Shown here: in pieces, positions 15,276 to 23,686 of the stretch | Position numbering within the stretch: position 1 is the stretch's first letter | How the letters are laid out: the number at the start of each line of letters is the position of its first letter | Source: CAYYFX01 sp964571855 | GTDB taxonomy: Bacteria > ARS69 | Reading direction: 5' to 3' | DNA: 64,000 nt | Assembly: GCA_964571855.1 (NCBI GenBank) | Contig: CAZNDO010000001.1 | Coordinates: forward strand, 744,001-808,000 | Made by a program: the position numbers and the translations under genes | Notes under the pieces: model-generated | The model's database searches: none | Told to the model about the DNA's origin: nothing | Seen by the model: only the letters and a program-made list of their open reading frames with translations

Positions 15276-16951
15276 CGGAGCCGGAGCAGCTTGCCGGTCG
15301 CGCGGCCGTCGGGGCTGTCCAGGCGGACGAAGTAGACGCCGGCCGGGACGGGCGCGCCGGTCCGATCGCGTCCGTCCCACACCACCGCGCGCGATCCGCC
15401 GGCGGCATCCGCGGCGTCCGCGAAGCGGCGGATCGTGCGGCCCGTGACGTCCACGATGGTGACCGCGGCCGCGCCGCGGGACGGCACGGTGTAGCGGATC
15501 GTCGTGGCCCACCGGAACGGATTCGGGGAAGACGCCTCGAGCCGCAGCGGCCCGGCCGCGGCGGCTTCGATCCATGGCGCGCCCACCGGGTCATCGAGCG
15601 GCTTCGACGGATCGACCACGTGGCACCACATCGTGTCCGCGTCGCCGGCGCCGTTCGCGGCCTCCACCTGGAAGAAGAGCGAGCGCGCCGCCTGCGACGA
15701 GACCGCGTCCACGCGGAGCACGGAGTCCTCCTCCAGCGCCACGAAGTCCGGCGCGCCGAGCAGCGTGAACACGGCGGGCCCGCCCAGCGCATCCACACGC
15801 AGCGTGTCGCGCTGCACGGTGCCGTCGATCCGGTACGAACGGCCGGCGGGACGGAAGCGCGGCGCGTGGCGAGTGGCCGCGCCGACCACGAACGGCTTCT
15901 CCACGACCGGCGCGCCGTCCACCAGCGCGCGCGCGGTCCACGTCCCGTGATCCGCGGGGCCGAGCCGCGCATCCCACTCGATCGGGAAAATGCCGGTCTG
16001 CGGGAACGCCTGGAACGCGATCGGGAACGTGACGGTCCAGAAGAGGGATCCGTCCGGGCGGCGCACCTCCATCGTGAACGCCCCACCGGGATTCCCCTGG
16101 AAGAGGATCCACAGCGCGAGCTCGATCTCGTCCGCGCCGTACACGGGGCACGGCACGAAGCCCTCGAGGAGCTGCTCGTACGTGACGCCGATCCAGGGCC
16201 CGCCGGCCGCCGCGGGGGTGAGGATGCCGAGGTCGTGCACGATCGCGGGGACGTCGCCCACGTACGGCTCCTGCGCGATCCACAGGCTCGGGAGCGTGTT
16301 GTACGCGCCGTGCCACGGATCCCGCAGCGTCCAGCCGGGCAGGTACTCCCCCAGCTCGAAGTGCAGGTGCGGGCCCCAGGTGTAGCCGGAACTTCCGGCG
16401 AACCCGATCATCTGCCCCGCGGTCACGCTCTCGCCCGGGTCCACGGTGAGGGAGTGCTTGCGCAGGTGCAGGTACCACGCGAGGGAGCCGTCGCCGTGGT
16501 CGATCGCGAGGTAGTTCCCGTCGTCCGGCCACGGCGCGCCGATGCTGCGGTCGAACATGCCGTCCTGCTTGTAGGCCACCACGCCGTCCGCCGCGGCGTA
16601 GACCTCCACGCCCCGGTCCATCGCCCGGAACGAGTGGATGCCGAAGTCCGTGCCGGTGTGGCCGTCCCCGGCGGCGTCCCGTCCCATGTAGTCGTGGACC
16701 ACCTCGAACTCGGGGTCGTCGTCCGGGTAGTTCCCGAGCAGCGTGCCCTCGTTCAGGGCATGCTCCATGGGCCAGAGGAGGAGGGGGTGGGAGACGGTCG
16801 GCGGCAGGTCCGGGTCGCGCGCGAAGCCCTCGAAGAACCCCGGGCGGACGCAGGGGCCCGGGGAAGCCGGAGCGGCGGGGGAGCCGGCCGCGGCCGGGAG
16901 GGCGGCGAAGCAGGCTGCGAGGGCGAAGATGAGGGCCGCGGCGAGACGCAT
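15272..16951 (-). CDS. Secreted M23 (LytM) metallopeptidase with FlgD-like C-terminal tail
   Basis: A 559-residue exported protein. After a signal peptide (1-23) lies a LytM/M23 domain: HTGTDFG (His98, Asp102), AIDHGDGSLAWYLHL (His162) and GPHLHFEL (His195, His197) complete the zinc and catalytic set expected for a peptidoglycan endopeptidase. A beta-rich middle follows, then a FlgD-like tail (SPNPFRWATTI, DVTGRTIRR, GVYFVRLDS), implying secretion or surface attachment. I chose ATG 16951 because TACAAT ends 6 nt upstream and no SD exists; a GTG at 16969 would lie upstream of that box. It is 33 nt after the DUF3570 gene and converges on the PNGase F-like gene, sharing CTAG as both stops. Confidence 0.85.
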   Translation of the reverse strand: MRLAAALIFALAACFAALPAAAGSPAAPASPGPCVRPGFFEGFARDPDLPPTVSHPLLLWPMEHALNEGTLLGNYPDDDPEFEVVHDYMGRDAAGDGHTGTDFGIHSFRAMDRGVEVYAAADGVVAYKQDGMFDRSIGAPWPDDGNYLAIDHGDGSLAWYLHLRKHSLTVDPGESVTAGQMIGFAGSSGYTWGPHLHFELGEYLPGWTLRDPWHGAYNTLPSLWIAQEPYVGDVPAIVHDLGILTPAAAGGPWIGVTYEQLLEGFVPCPVYGADEIELALWILFQGNPGGAFTMEVRRPDGSLFWTVTFPIAFQAFPQTGIFPIEWDARLGPADHGTWTARALVDGAPVVEKPFVVGAATRHAPRFRPAGRSYRIDGTVQRDTLRVDALGGPAVFTLLGAPDFVALEEDSVLRVDAVSSQAARSLFFQVEAANGAGDADTMWCHVVDPSKPLDDPVGAPWIEAAAAGPLRLEASSPNPFRWATTIRYTVPSRGAAAVTIVDVTGRTIRRFADAADAAGGSRAVVWDGRDRTGAPVPAGVYFVRLDSPDGRATGKLLRLR

Positions 16952-16957
16952 CCGGGG

Positions 16958-16963
16958 ATTGTA
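16958..16963 (-). promoter_or_regulatory. -10-like TACAAT 6 nt before the M23 ATG (possible leaderless start)
   Basis: TACAAT on the minus strand ends exactly 6 nt before the ATG at 16951; no SD is present and no clear -35. The geometry is identical to that at 4958 and 29516. Confidence 0.45.
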
Positions 16964-16984
16964 CCGCACCGGTCCGCGGCCGCT

Positions 16985-18106
16985 CTACCAGCGGCGGCGG
17001 AATCCCGCGTTCGCGCCCGCGGCGCGGATGCCGTCGTCCCGCGTGAAGCCGTAGGCGGACAGCTCCAGCTCGTCGGGGAACACGCGGTCGCCGCGCGGAA
17101 CCGTCACGGAAATGCCGGCGGAGTTCATCGTGAAGTCGCCGAGATCCGAGTCCTGCGTGCGGTAGCGCGGCACGGTCGTCAGATCCGGCAGGTAGTACCG
17201 CGCCGCGTCCTGCGACGAGATCCGCCACCACGACCGCGCCCGCCCGCCGCCGGGCAGCGGGAGCGACACGCTCGGCTCCGCGGACACGTGCACCAGCTTC
17301 CAGTCGTCGCGGTAGACGCTCACGTCCAGCCCGCCGGCCGCGCCGGGCCGCGGCGACCAGCGCACGCGCCCGTTGAGCTGGCCGCGCTGCCGCACGTCCG
17401 GGAGCAGCTCGCTCGTGGCGGCGAACGGGCCGGCGGCGTCCGACAGCAGCACGTAGTTGAACGAATCGCCGAGATAGCCGTCCTGCCGCGTGTACTGCGC
17501 GCCGAGGAGCGTGGTCACGGAGGGCGAGAGGTGCTGCCGCCACGAGATCCCGAACGCGTTCGCGGCGGCCAGCTCGGAGCCCGCTTCCGTGCCGAACCAC
17601 GTGTCCAGCTCCAGGAAGGACGCGCGCACCTGCAGCGTGGCGGTGAGCGTGGCGTCGCCGCCGGCGAGGTGGCGGTCGATGGCCAGGTCCAGCCCCTCGG
17701 CGATGTATCCCTTCTGGTGGTGGTACGTGACCGCGGGCCGGAACGTCCACGTGTCCCCGGCGCGATGCTCCACGCCGACGGACGCGTCCATCGCGAGCAG
17801 CCGCGACGACGCGGACGTGATGGCGTCCACGCGCGGGACGTCGGCGGGATCGTCGTTCGTCACGAAGGACAGCGCGACCGTGGTGCGGAAGAGCGTGGCC
17901 GCGCCCGCCGCGAGATCGAGCGCGGAGCGCAGCCCCAGGTACCGCAGGCCCTCGGCCTTGTACGCCTGCCCGCCGCGGTCCTGCTGCGCGAAGGCGAAGA
18001 CGTCGAAGGTGGCCTCCTGGGGGTGCCACGCGCCGGGCGCCGCGGTCGTGCCGAGGAGCACGGCCGCGGCGGCGGCGGCCGCGGCGGCGCGGGCCCGGCG
18101 GGTCAC
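16985..18106 (-). CDS. DUF3570 domain outer-membrane-type protein
   Basis: A 373-residue exported protein with a signal peptide (VLLGTTAAPGAW region), then many aromatic amphipathic strands (GDTWTFRPAVTYHHQKGYIAEG, RRQLNGRVRWSPRP-type), as in DUF3570 beta-barrel proteins. The C-terminus FTRDDGIRAAGANAGFRRRW is typical of an outer-membrane barrel. DUF3570 genes usually sit with DUF4266, and often with an FMN transferase and a thioredoxin-like gene; here only DUF4266 is adjacent. I chose GTG 18106 because it overlaps the DUF4266 stop as GTGA, giving a 4-nt overlap like others in the window; the long upstream open frame is antisense or out-of-frame. Function unknown; an electron-transfer or metal-related role has been suspected for the family. 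Confidence 0.8.
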   Translation of the reverse strand: MTRRARAAAAAAAAAVLLGTTAAPGAWHPQEATFDVFAFAQQDRGGQAYKAEGLRYLGLRSALDLAAGAATLFRTTVALSFVTNDDPADVPRVDAITSASSRLLAMDASVGVEHRAGDTWTFRPAVTYHHQKGYIAEGLDLAIDRHLAGGDATLTATLQVRASFLELDTWFGTEAGSELAAANAFGISWRQHLSPSVTTLLGAQYTRQDGYLGDSFNYVLLSDAAGPFAATSELLPDVRQRGQLNGRVRWSPRPGAAGGLDVSVYRDDWKLVHVSAEPSVSLPLPGGGRARSWWRISSQDAARYYLPDLTTVPRYRTQDSDLGDFTMNSAGISVTVPRGDRVFPDELELSAYGFTRDDGIRAAGANAGFRRRW

Positions 18107-18348
18107 TGGCACCCGCACCCGCCGGCCATGGCGTCGCCGTAACCGCCGAGCGATCCCTCGCGCGCGGCCTCCATCTTGAGGCGGAGGTACTGGAGGCCCG
18201 CGTCCGGATCGAACTCCATCGCTTCGGAGGCGAGGCGCGCGCGGTCCGCCGGGGCGGTGACGGCGCAGCCGGCCATGCCGGACGCCGCGGCGGCGGCGCC
18301 GAGGAGGGCAAGGACGCGGGCGGCAGCGCGGCGCGGGCGACGGGACAT
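18103..18348 (-). CDS. DUF4266 small lipoprotein with C-terminal GGCGC motif
   Basis: An 81-residue lipoprotein. The signal peptide ends in SGMAGC, giving Cys28 as a likely lipidation site. The mature part has MEFDPDAGLQYLRLKMEAAREGS followed by a glycine-rich tail ending GGCGCQ. FDPD, the helical segment and the Cys-Gly-Cys end are the signature of DUF4266. The protein is always small and nearly always upstream of DUF3570, as here, with a GTGA overlap. The conserved tail suggests a ligand, cofactor or crosslink at the two cysteines; this is inference. GGGGAAG precedes the ATG at 18348. Confidence 0.82.
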   Translation of the reverse strand: MSRRPRRAAARVLALLGAAAAASGMAGCAVTAPADRARLASEAMEFDPDAGLQYLRLKMEAAREGSLGGYGDAMAGGCGCQ

Positions 18349-18524
18349 GCTTCCCCGGGGTGCGAGAGGTGCGGGCGATCGTGGCCCAGCGCCCGGGCGC
18401 GGTCAAGGCGGCGGCGGGGGCGCGCGCGGGACTCGACCGCGCGCGCCTCCACCGTCTACTCTTCCCGCGTCATTGCCCCCGCGGCGAAGCCCGCGCCATC
18501 CGCGTGCCGAACGGAGTGTGCCCC

Positions 18525-19040
18525 GTGATCATCAAGCCCGCCCTGCTCGACCCTCTCAACGCGCAGATCCAGAGCGAGTTCACCGCGTCCGCGCAGTACG
18601 TGGCCATCGCCGTGCACTTCGACCAGGAGGCGCTGCCGGATCTGGCCGCGTACTTCTACCGGCAGGCCGAGGAGGAGCGCATGCACGCGATGAAGTTCGT
18701 GAAGTTCATGCTGGAGACCGGCGCGAAGCCGATCATCCCGGACCAGCCGAAGCTGCGGAACGACTTCAAGAGCGCGGCGGACGCCGTCGGCTACGCGCTG
18801 CAGCAGGAGCTGAAGGTCACGGACCAGATCAACAACCTCGTGACCATCGCCACGCGCGAGAGCGACCACACCACACGCGAGTTCCTGCAGTGGTTCGTGA
18901 CGGAGCAGGTGGAGGAGGTGGACTCCATGGGGCAGCTCCTGCGGACCATCGAGCACGCGAAGGACAACCTGCTGCTCGTGGAGGACTACGTCCGCCGGCA
19001 CGCGCAGGCGGACGCGCCGGGCGGGGGCGAGGGCGAGTAG
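18525..19040 (+). CDS. Non-heme ferritin (FtnA-like) iron-storage protein
   Basis: A 171-residue four-helix-bundle ferritin that oxidises and stores iron in a 24-subunit cage. The diiron ligands are visible: Glu18 in QSEFTASAQY, Glu51 and His54 in EEERMHAMKF, and further acidic residues in LQQELKVTDQINNLVTIA and TEQVEEVDSM. There is no heme-binding Met of the bacterioferritin type, so FtnA is preferred over Bfr. I chose the GTG at 18525, preceded by CGGAG at an 8-nt spacing; the mature N-terminus MIIKPALLDPLNAQIQSEF matches ferritins. The C-terminus is a short Gly/acidic tail. It stands alone, divergent from DUF4266. Confidence 0.92.
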   Translation: MIIKPALLDPLNAQIQSEFTASAQYVAIAVHFDQEALPDLAAYFYRQAEEERMHAMKFVKFMLETGAKPIIPDQPKLRNDFKSAADAVGYALQQELKVTDQINNLVTIATRESDHTTREFLQWFVTEQVEEVDSMGQLLRTIEHAKDNLLLVEDYVRRHAQADAPGGGEGE

Positions 19041-19114
19041 GTGGCTCCGGTCGCCCGGAGGCGCTCGGAGGGGCTCGCCGGTCGGGACGAGTCACGATCC
19101 CCGGGAGGTCGAGG

Positions 19115-19570
19115 ATGAACGCCGGCGCACGGTCGGAGCCCGACGTCATGCAGGTCGTCCCGTTCCTCGCGGTATCGGACATGCAGCGCTCGCTGCGACT
19201 CTATGTCGACGGTCTCGGCTTCAACATGACGGACCGGTGGGTGGACGATGGCACGATCCGCTGGTGCCGGCTGCAGCGGGGAGGCGCCGCCGTGATGCTG
19301 CAGGACTTCCGCCGGGATGGAGGCGGGGTCTGGTCCCCGGGTGGCACCCTGGGCCTCGGCGTCTCCATCATGTTCATCTGCAGCGACGCCGTCCTGCTGT
19401 ACGAGGAGTTCGTTGCGCGCGGCGTCGCCGCGTCGAGGCCGTTCGTGGGAAACGGCATGTGGGTCACGACGGTGCGGGACCCGGACGGCTATGTCGTCGA
19501 GTTCGAGAGCCCGACCGGGATGCCGGAGGGTACGGAGCTGGGCGACGGGCCTACAGGCCCCGTGGTCTGA
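19115..19570 (+). CDS. VOC (glyoxalase/bleomycin-resistance) family protein
   Basis: A 151-residue single-chain VOC protein with the two beta-alpha-beta-beta-beta units of the family: VVPFLAVSDMQRSLRLYVDGLGFNMTDRW and the second unit ending TTVRDPDGYVVEFESPT, where Asp/Glu and His positions normally bind metal. Family members act as dioxygenases, isomerases, or bind antibiotics or small molecules; which applies here is not readable. GGGAGG lies about 7 nt before the ATG at 19115. It starts a same-strand run with the DUF4386 genes. Confidence 0.85.
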   Translation: MNAGARSEPDVMQVVPFLAVSDMQRSLRLYVDGLGFNMTDRWVDDGTIRWCRLQRGGAAVMLQDFRRDGGGVWSPGGTLGLGVSIMFICSDAVLLYEEFVARGVAASRPFVGNGMWVTTVRDPDGYVVEFESPTGMPEGTELGDGPTGPVV

Positions 19571-19660
19571 ACCGGGCCGTTTCCGGCGACTCGTCGCCCG
19601 GATCCGCCGTTCGTCGCACCCGCCGCCCGTACCGTGCCGTGCTCCGTCACACTGCCCCGC

Positions 19661-20395
19661 ATGAGAACGCACTTCGCTCCGGAAGCCCCCGTGCCCGCCG
19701 GGCTCACGCCGGCGCTGCGGCGCAGCGCGCGCGAGGCCGGGCTCCTCTATCTCGCGGTGGCCCTCCTGGCGCCGCCGATCTACCTGCACTTCCCGCGCGA
19801 GTTCGTCGTATCGGGGGATGCCCTCGCCACGGCGGAACGCCTGCGGCTCCGGGAGGGGCTCTTCCGCGGCGTCATCGCCGCCTCGCTCGTGCTCAAGGTG
19901 GTCTGGCTGTTCCTGGTCCTCGCGCTCCACCGGCTCCTGCGGGAGGTCGACCCGGCGGACGCGCGGCGGATGGTCATCCTGGGTGCGCTGGTCCCGGTTC
20001 CCATGGCGTTCCTGAACGTGCTGCCCCAGCTCGCGGCGCTCACGCTCGCGAAGGGGCCGGCCGTCTTCGCCGGGCTCGACGCCGCGCAACGGGAGACCCT
20101 GGCGTACCTCTTCCTGAACCTGCACGACCAGGGGGACAACATGGTCTCCCTCTTCTGGGGGCTGTGGCTCTTCCCCTTCGGCCGTCTCGCGATCCGCTCC
20201 GGCTTCATGCCCCGGGCCGTCGGGGTCCTGCTCATGGCCGCCGGCGTGTCGTACGTCGCGGGGTCCCTGACGACGATCGTCGCGCCGGCCCTCGCGCGCG
20301 GACTGCAGGGCATCCTGATGGCGCTCGCCTTCGGGGAGATTCCCGTCATCGTCTGGCTCTTGATCGCAGGCGCGAGGAAGGAGAGGACGGCATGA
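19661..20395 (+). CDS. DUF4386 integral membrane protein
   Basis: A 244-residue membrane protein with about six hydrophobic segments, for example GLLYLAVALLAPPIYLHF, GVIAASLVLKVVWLFLVLAL, MVILGALVPVPMAFLNVLPQL, MVSLFWGLWLFPFG and IPVIVWLLIAGA. The order and the LFWGLWLFPFG ... GVLLMAAGVSYV segment fit DUF4386, a family of unknown function frequently near LytTR or AraC-type regulators, as here. ATG 19661 gives a normal cytoplasmic N-terminus; an in-frame alternative lies at 19634. No SD is evident. The stop overlaps the next ATG (ATGA). Confidence 0.8.
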   Translation: MRTHFAPEAPVPAGLTPALRRSAREAGLLYLAVALLAPPIYLHFPREFVVSGDALATAERLRLREGLFRGVIAASLVLKVVWLFLVLALHRLLREVDPADARRMVILGALVPVPMAFLNVLPQLAALTLAKGPAVFAGLDAAQRETLAYLFLNLHDQGDNMVSLFWGLWLFPFGRLAIRSGFMPRAVGVLLMAAGVSYVAGSLTTIVAPALARGLQGILMALAFGEIPVIVWLLIAGARKERTA

Positions 20396-21031
20396 TCACG
20401 GACCTGGAGGAACGCCCCGGCCCGACGCCCGTGCAGCGGCATGCGGCGAGGGTCGTCGGCGTCCTGTACCTGCTGACGATGGCCACCGGCATCTTCTCGG
20501 AGATGCTCGTCCGCGAGCGGCTCATCGTGCGCGGCGACGCCACGGCGACCGCGTCGAACATCGCGGCGGCGGAGTTCCTGTACCGGCTGGGCCTGTACGC
20601 GGATGTCGTGACGATGACGGGTGTCGTGGTGCTCGCCTGGGCGCTCTGGGTCGTGCTCAAGCCCGTCGGCCCGCACCTGGCCGTCCTGGCCGTCCTTCTC
20701 CGCGCGGTGGAGGTCGCGGTGTCGGCGTCCGGACTGGCCGCCGGCCTCGGCGTGCTCCGCTGGCTCGGGAGCGCGTCCTACCTGTCGGCGTTCGAGCCCG
20801 CGCAGCGCCACGTCCTCGCGCGCGTGCTGCTCGGAGCCCAGGCCGCCGCGACGCAGATCGCCTTCGTGCTCCTCGGCCTCGGCTCCGCGGTGTTCGCGCT
20901 CCTCTGGCTGCGCTCGCGATACGTGCCGCGGCCCCTCGCGGCGCTCGGGGTCGTCGGCTCGCTCCTCCTCGCGGCGGTCACGAGATTGAGCCTCGTGTTC
21001 CCCGGTCTCGACGCGCTCGGGATGAGCGGCC
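20392..21031 (+). pseudogene. Second DUF4386 gene, 3'-truncated at a junction with a LytTR fragment
   Basis: This reads as a DUF4386 membrane protein (GVLYLLTMATGIFSEMLV, DVVTMTGVVVLAWALWVV, LAVLAVLLRAVEVAV, QIAFVLLGLGSAVFALLWL, LGVVGSLLLAAVTRLSLVFPGLDALGM). It then runs out at about 21020-21031, roughly 30 residues short of a full family member. From there its frame continues open to 21531 but lies over the LytTR remnant and the AraC gene in other frames and has no recognisable sequence. Translation would give a 379-residue chimera. ATGA overlap couples it to the preceding DUF4386 gene. Deletion between a DUF4386 gene and a LytTR gene explains the structure. Confidence 0.6.
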
Positions 21032-21238
21032 GAGGCGCTCGTGCGTGCGTCGCTCAAGGAGCTGGCGGCGCAGCTGGACCCCGCGCAGTTCGCGCAGGTC
21101 CACCGGTCGGTCGTGGTCAACCTCCGCTCCATCAGCCATGTCGTGCGAGAAGAGGAGTCCGCGGAGATCCACCTGAAGGGGCGCCGGGAGGTGCTTCCGG
21201 TGAGCCGGCGGTACTTGCACCTGTTCCGGGGGATGTGA
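21026..21238 (+). pseudogene. C-terminal fragment of a LytTR DNA-binding domain
   Basis: About 68 residues (EALVRASLKELAAQLDP, FAQVHRSVVVNLRSISHVVREE and HLKGRREVLPVSRRYLHLFRGM) match the last two thirds of a LytTR domain. The characteristic FxQVHRSxxVN and LPVSRxxxxxF segments are present. The 5' part of the gene is missing: a TGA at 21023-21025 precedes the fragment in frame, and the only start is a GTG at 21041 without an SD. The remnant lies directly against the truncated DUF4386 gene. Intact LytTR regulators of this type usually neighbour DUF4386 or DUF2306 membrane genes. Confidence 0.75.
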
Positions 21239-21302
21239 GCGCCGCGCCGTCCGCCGGCGCCGGCCGAGGCAACCTCGGGGTCCCCGGGTCCGTTCTCGGA
21301 CC

Positions 21303-22097
21303 ATGGCCGAGATCCGCGCCCAGCTCATCCGGTACCTGCCCGGCCGCCGCATGGACGACCACGTGGATGGCTGCCATCGCCTCAGCGTGGTGGTGGCCGG
21401 GGCGAACCTGGAGAGCGCCCGGACTGGCGCGGAGCGCGGCGGCGTGGGGAGCGTGGGGCTCAAGGCGTCGAACCTGGTGCACCGCAATCGCTTCGGCCCG
21501 GCCGGGACCACGATCGTGTCGGTCCGGCTGACCGACGACGCCATCCGCCGGCTGGCCGGGCGGCAGGCGGCACTCGCCCCCTGGCGCTGGCACCACGGTG
21601 GCGCCCCGTCGCTCCTGGCGTTGCGGCTGGCCGCGGCGCTCCGGCGCGGCGAGGGCGGGGTGGCCGAGGAGAGCCTCCGCCGGCTCCTGACGCGGTTCGA
21701 CACGGCGGCGGCGCCTCTGCCGCCCGCGTCGGAGCGGATGGAACGGATACGGCACGCGCTGGAGGCGACCCCGGCCGCGAACCCGTCGGTGGACGCGATG
21801 GCCGGCACGGTGCGCATGCATCCGGTCTCCCTGGGCCGCGCGTTCCGCCGCACCTACGGCTGCTCGATCACGGAGTACCGCCAGCGCCTGCGCGTGGCCG
21901 CCGCGGCGCGGGTGCTCCTGGAGACCGACACCGCGCTCGTCGACGCCGCGCTCGACTTCGGCTTCGCGGACCTGAGCCACTTCACGCGCGTCTTCCGCCG
22001 GATGCTCGGCGTGCCGCCCGGCGAGTTCCGCGCCGCGCTGCGCGACGTGGAGCCCGGGCTGGATTCGTTCAATACGCAGTGGCGGCTCCCGGCCTAG
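21303..22097 (+). CDS. AraC/XylS-family transcriptional regulator
   Basis: A 264-residue protein. The N-terminal 150 residues form an unassigned, probably cupin-like sensing part. The C-terminal 100 residues hold the double helix-turn-helix of AraC proteins: SVDAMAGTVRMHPVSLGRAFRRTYGCSITEYRQRLRVAAAARVLLE and ALVDAALDFGFADLSHFTRVFRRMLGVPPGEFR. The second is an excellent match to the AraC signature (GF.D.SHF.R.F....G..P..FR). It is 65 nt after the LytTR remnant and 37 nt before the serine hydrolase, which it may regulate. Effector unknown. The ATG at 21303 has no strong SD. Confidence 0.88.
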   Translation: MAEIRAQLIRYLPGRRMDDHVDGCHRLSVVVAGANLESARTGAERGGVGSVGLKASNLVHRNRFGPAGTTIVSVRLTDDAIRRLAGRQAALAPWRWHHGGAPSLLALRLAAALRRGEGGVAEESLRRLLTRFDTAAAPLPPASERMERIRHALEATPAANPSVDAMAGTVRMHPVSLGRAFRRTYGCSITEYRQRLRVAAAARVLLETDTALVDAALDFGFADLSHFTRVFRRMLGVPPGEFRAALRDVEPGLDSFNTQWRLPA

Positions 22098-22134
22098 CTT
22101 CGTGGTGGCACGAGGCTTCGATCCCGAGGAGACC

Positions 22135-23685
22135 ATGACCATCCGCCGCCGCCCGCTGTTCGCTCCGCTCGCTCCGGTTCTTGCCGTCCTGTCCCTGGTC
22201 CCGCGCCCCGCCGTCGCCGATCCCGCGCGCCGGCCGCCGTCCGATGCTCCCGCGTTCGTCGCGGAGACGGACGCCTTCGTCTCGGATGCGCTGGAGCGTC
22301 TCGAGATCGTGCCCGCGCTGACGATGGCGGTGGCGGTGGACGACCGCGTCGTGCTCGCGCGCGCGTGGGGCATGGCCGACCGCGAGGCGGGCATCCCGGC
22401 CGATGCGCGCACGCAGTTCTACATCGCGTCCGCCACGAAGCCGTTCACCGCGCTGCTGGCCGCCCTGCTGGACGCGGAGGGCAAGGTGGACCTGGACTCG
22501 CCGCTCGCCGCGCACCTGCACGGCGCGACGCTGGCGCCGGAGCTGCGTCCACAGGACGTGAAGCTGCGCGATCTCCTCACGCACACGTCCGGGATCGAGA
22601 GCCCGCCCATCGGGTACCGCCTGGCGTACACCGGCGAGCACGATCCCGATCTGCTGTGGAGCCTGCTGGATGACGCGATTCCCGCGAAGGACGCGCCACT
22701 CGGCACCTACCGCTACACGAACTCCGGCTACAACATCTACACGATGATCTCGGATCGCGAGACCGGGAAGCGGTGGCAGGACCAGCTCGAGGACCGGATC
22801 TTCCGCCCGCTCGGGATGCAGCGGACGACGGCGTACGCGTCGCGCGGGGCGCGCGAGAGGTGGGCGTCCGCGGCGCCCTACTTCGCGTTCGGGCGCGACG
22901 GGGTGTGGCGGATCCCGCTGGAGAAGACCGACGCCACGATGCAGTCCGCGGGAGGGCTGCTCACGACGGCGGAGGACCTGGGCCGCTGGCTGGTGTTCCA
23001 GTTGAACGACGGGCGCCTGGACGGGCGGCAGGTGGTGGACGCGGCGCTCGTCCGCGCCACGCACGAGCCCCTCGTGTCCACGGGGGACGCGAAGTCCGGG
23101 TCGCCGTTCGCGCAGACCGACTACGGCCTCGGCTGGTCCCACGGCACGTTCCGCGACCGGAAGGTGCTCTCCCACGGCGGCGGCTTCGTCGGCTTCCAGA
23201 GCCTGATCGCGTTCCTGCCCGAGGAGCGCATGGGCGTGGCGGTGGTGGTGAACGAGGGCTCGATCGGCGGGATGCTGCTGGAGGCGACGGTGACGTCGGC
23301 GTTCGACTGGTGGCTGGGCACCGCGGAAGGGCCGCCGGCGGCGCAGGTGGACGCGCTCCTGCAGCGGAAGGCGATGTTCACGGAACGGATGGCGGCGGAG
23401 TACGCGAAACGCGACGCGCGGTCGTGGATGCTGTCGCGTCCACGGTCCGCCTATGCCGGGACGTACACGAGCGAGCTCTACGGAACGGTCCGGGTGGTCG
23501 CGGACGGGGAGCGGCTCGAGGTGACGCAGGGCAACCTGAAGTGCGTGGCCGAGCCGTTCACGAAGGAGGAGACCGTCCGCGTGGAGCTGGTCCCGGGCGA
23601 GGGGCGGGTGCTCGCGTTCGAGCCCGCGGAGGGCGCGGTGGAGCGCATCGTCCTCGACGGCGACACGTACGTGCGGACCCGCTAG
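22135..23685 (+). CDS. Exported serine hydrolase of the class C beta-lactamase / PBP4*-like family
   Basis: A 516-residue exported protein with a signal peptide (about 1-29). The catalytic motifs of the serine beta-lactamase/esterase fold are present: SATK (Ser99, Lys102), YTN (Tyr194, Asn196) and LSHGGGF for the third HxG motif. A C-terminal lipocalin-like beta domain (YAGTYTSELYGTVRVVADGERLEV) is common in this group. Such proteins are D-aminopeptidases, esterases or peptidoglycan-active enzymes; true beta-lactamase activity is unlikely. ATG 22135 follows GAGGAG by 4 nt. It lies downstream of the AraC regulator and converges with the ankyrin-repeat gene. Confidence 0.88.
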   Translation: MTIRRRPLFAPLAPVLAVLSLVPRPAVADPARRPPSDAPAFVAETDAFVSDALERLEIVPALTMAVAVDDRVVLARAWGMADREAGIPADARTQFYIASATKPFTALLAALLDAEGKVDLDSPLAAHLHGATLAPELRPQDVKLRDLLTHTSGIESPPIGYRLAYTGEHDPDLLWSLLDDAIPAKDAPLGTYRYTNSGYNIYTMISDRETGKRWQDQLEDRIFRPLGMQRTTAYASRGARERWASAAPYFAFGRDGVWRIPLEKTDATMQSAGGLLTTAEDLGRWLVFQLNDGRLDGRQVVDAALVRATHEPLVSTGDAKSGSPFAQTDYGLGWSHGTFRDRKVLSHGGGFVGFQSLIAFLPEERMGVAVVVNEGSIGGMLLEATVTSAFDWWLGTAEGPPAAQVDALLQRKAMFTERMAAEYAKRDARSWMLSRPRSAYAGTYTSELYGTVRVVADGERLEVTQGNLKCVAEPFTKEETVRVELVPGEGRVLAFEPAEGAVERIVLDGDTYVRTR

Positions 23686-23686
23686 C

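Noticed and set aside
16951..16969. GTG 16969 as start of the M23 gene
   Set aside because: It would place the -10-like TACAAT inside the coding region and adds only six residues before a normal signal peptide.
20392..21531. Full-length 379-residue reading of the second DUF4386 frame
   Set aside because: After about 21025 the frame overlaps the LytTR remnant and the AraC gene in other frames and shows no homology or membrane character, so I annotate only the recognisable part.
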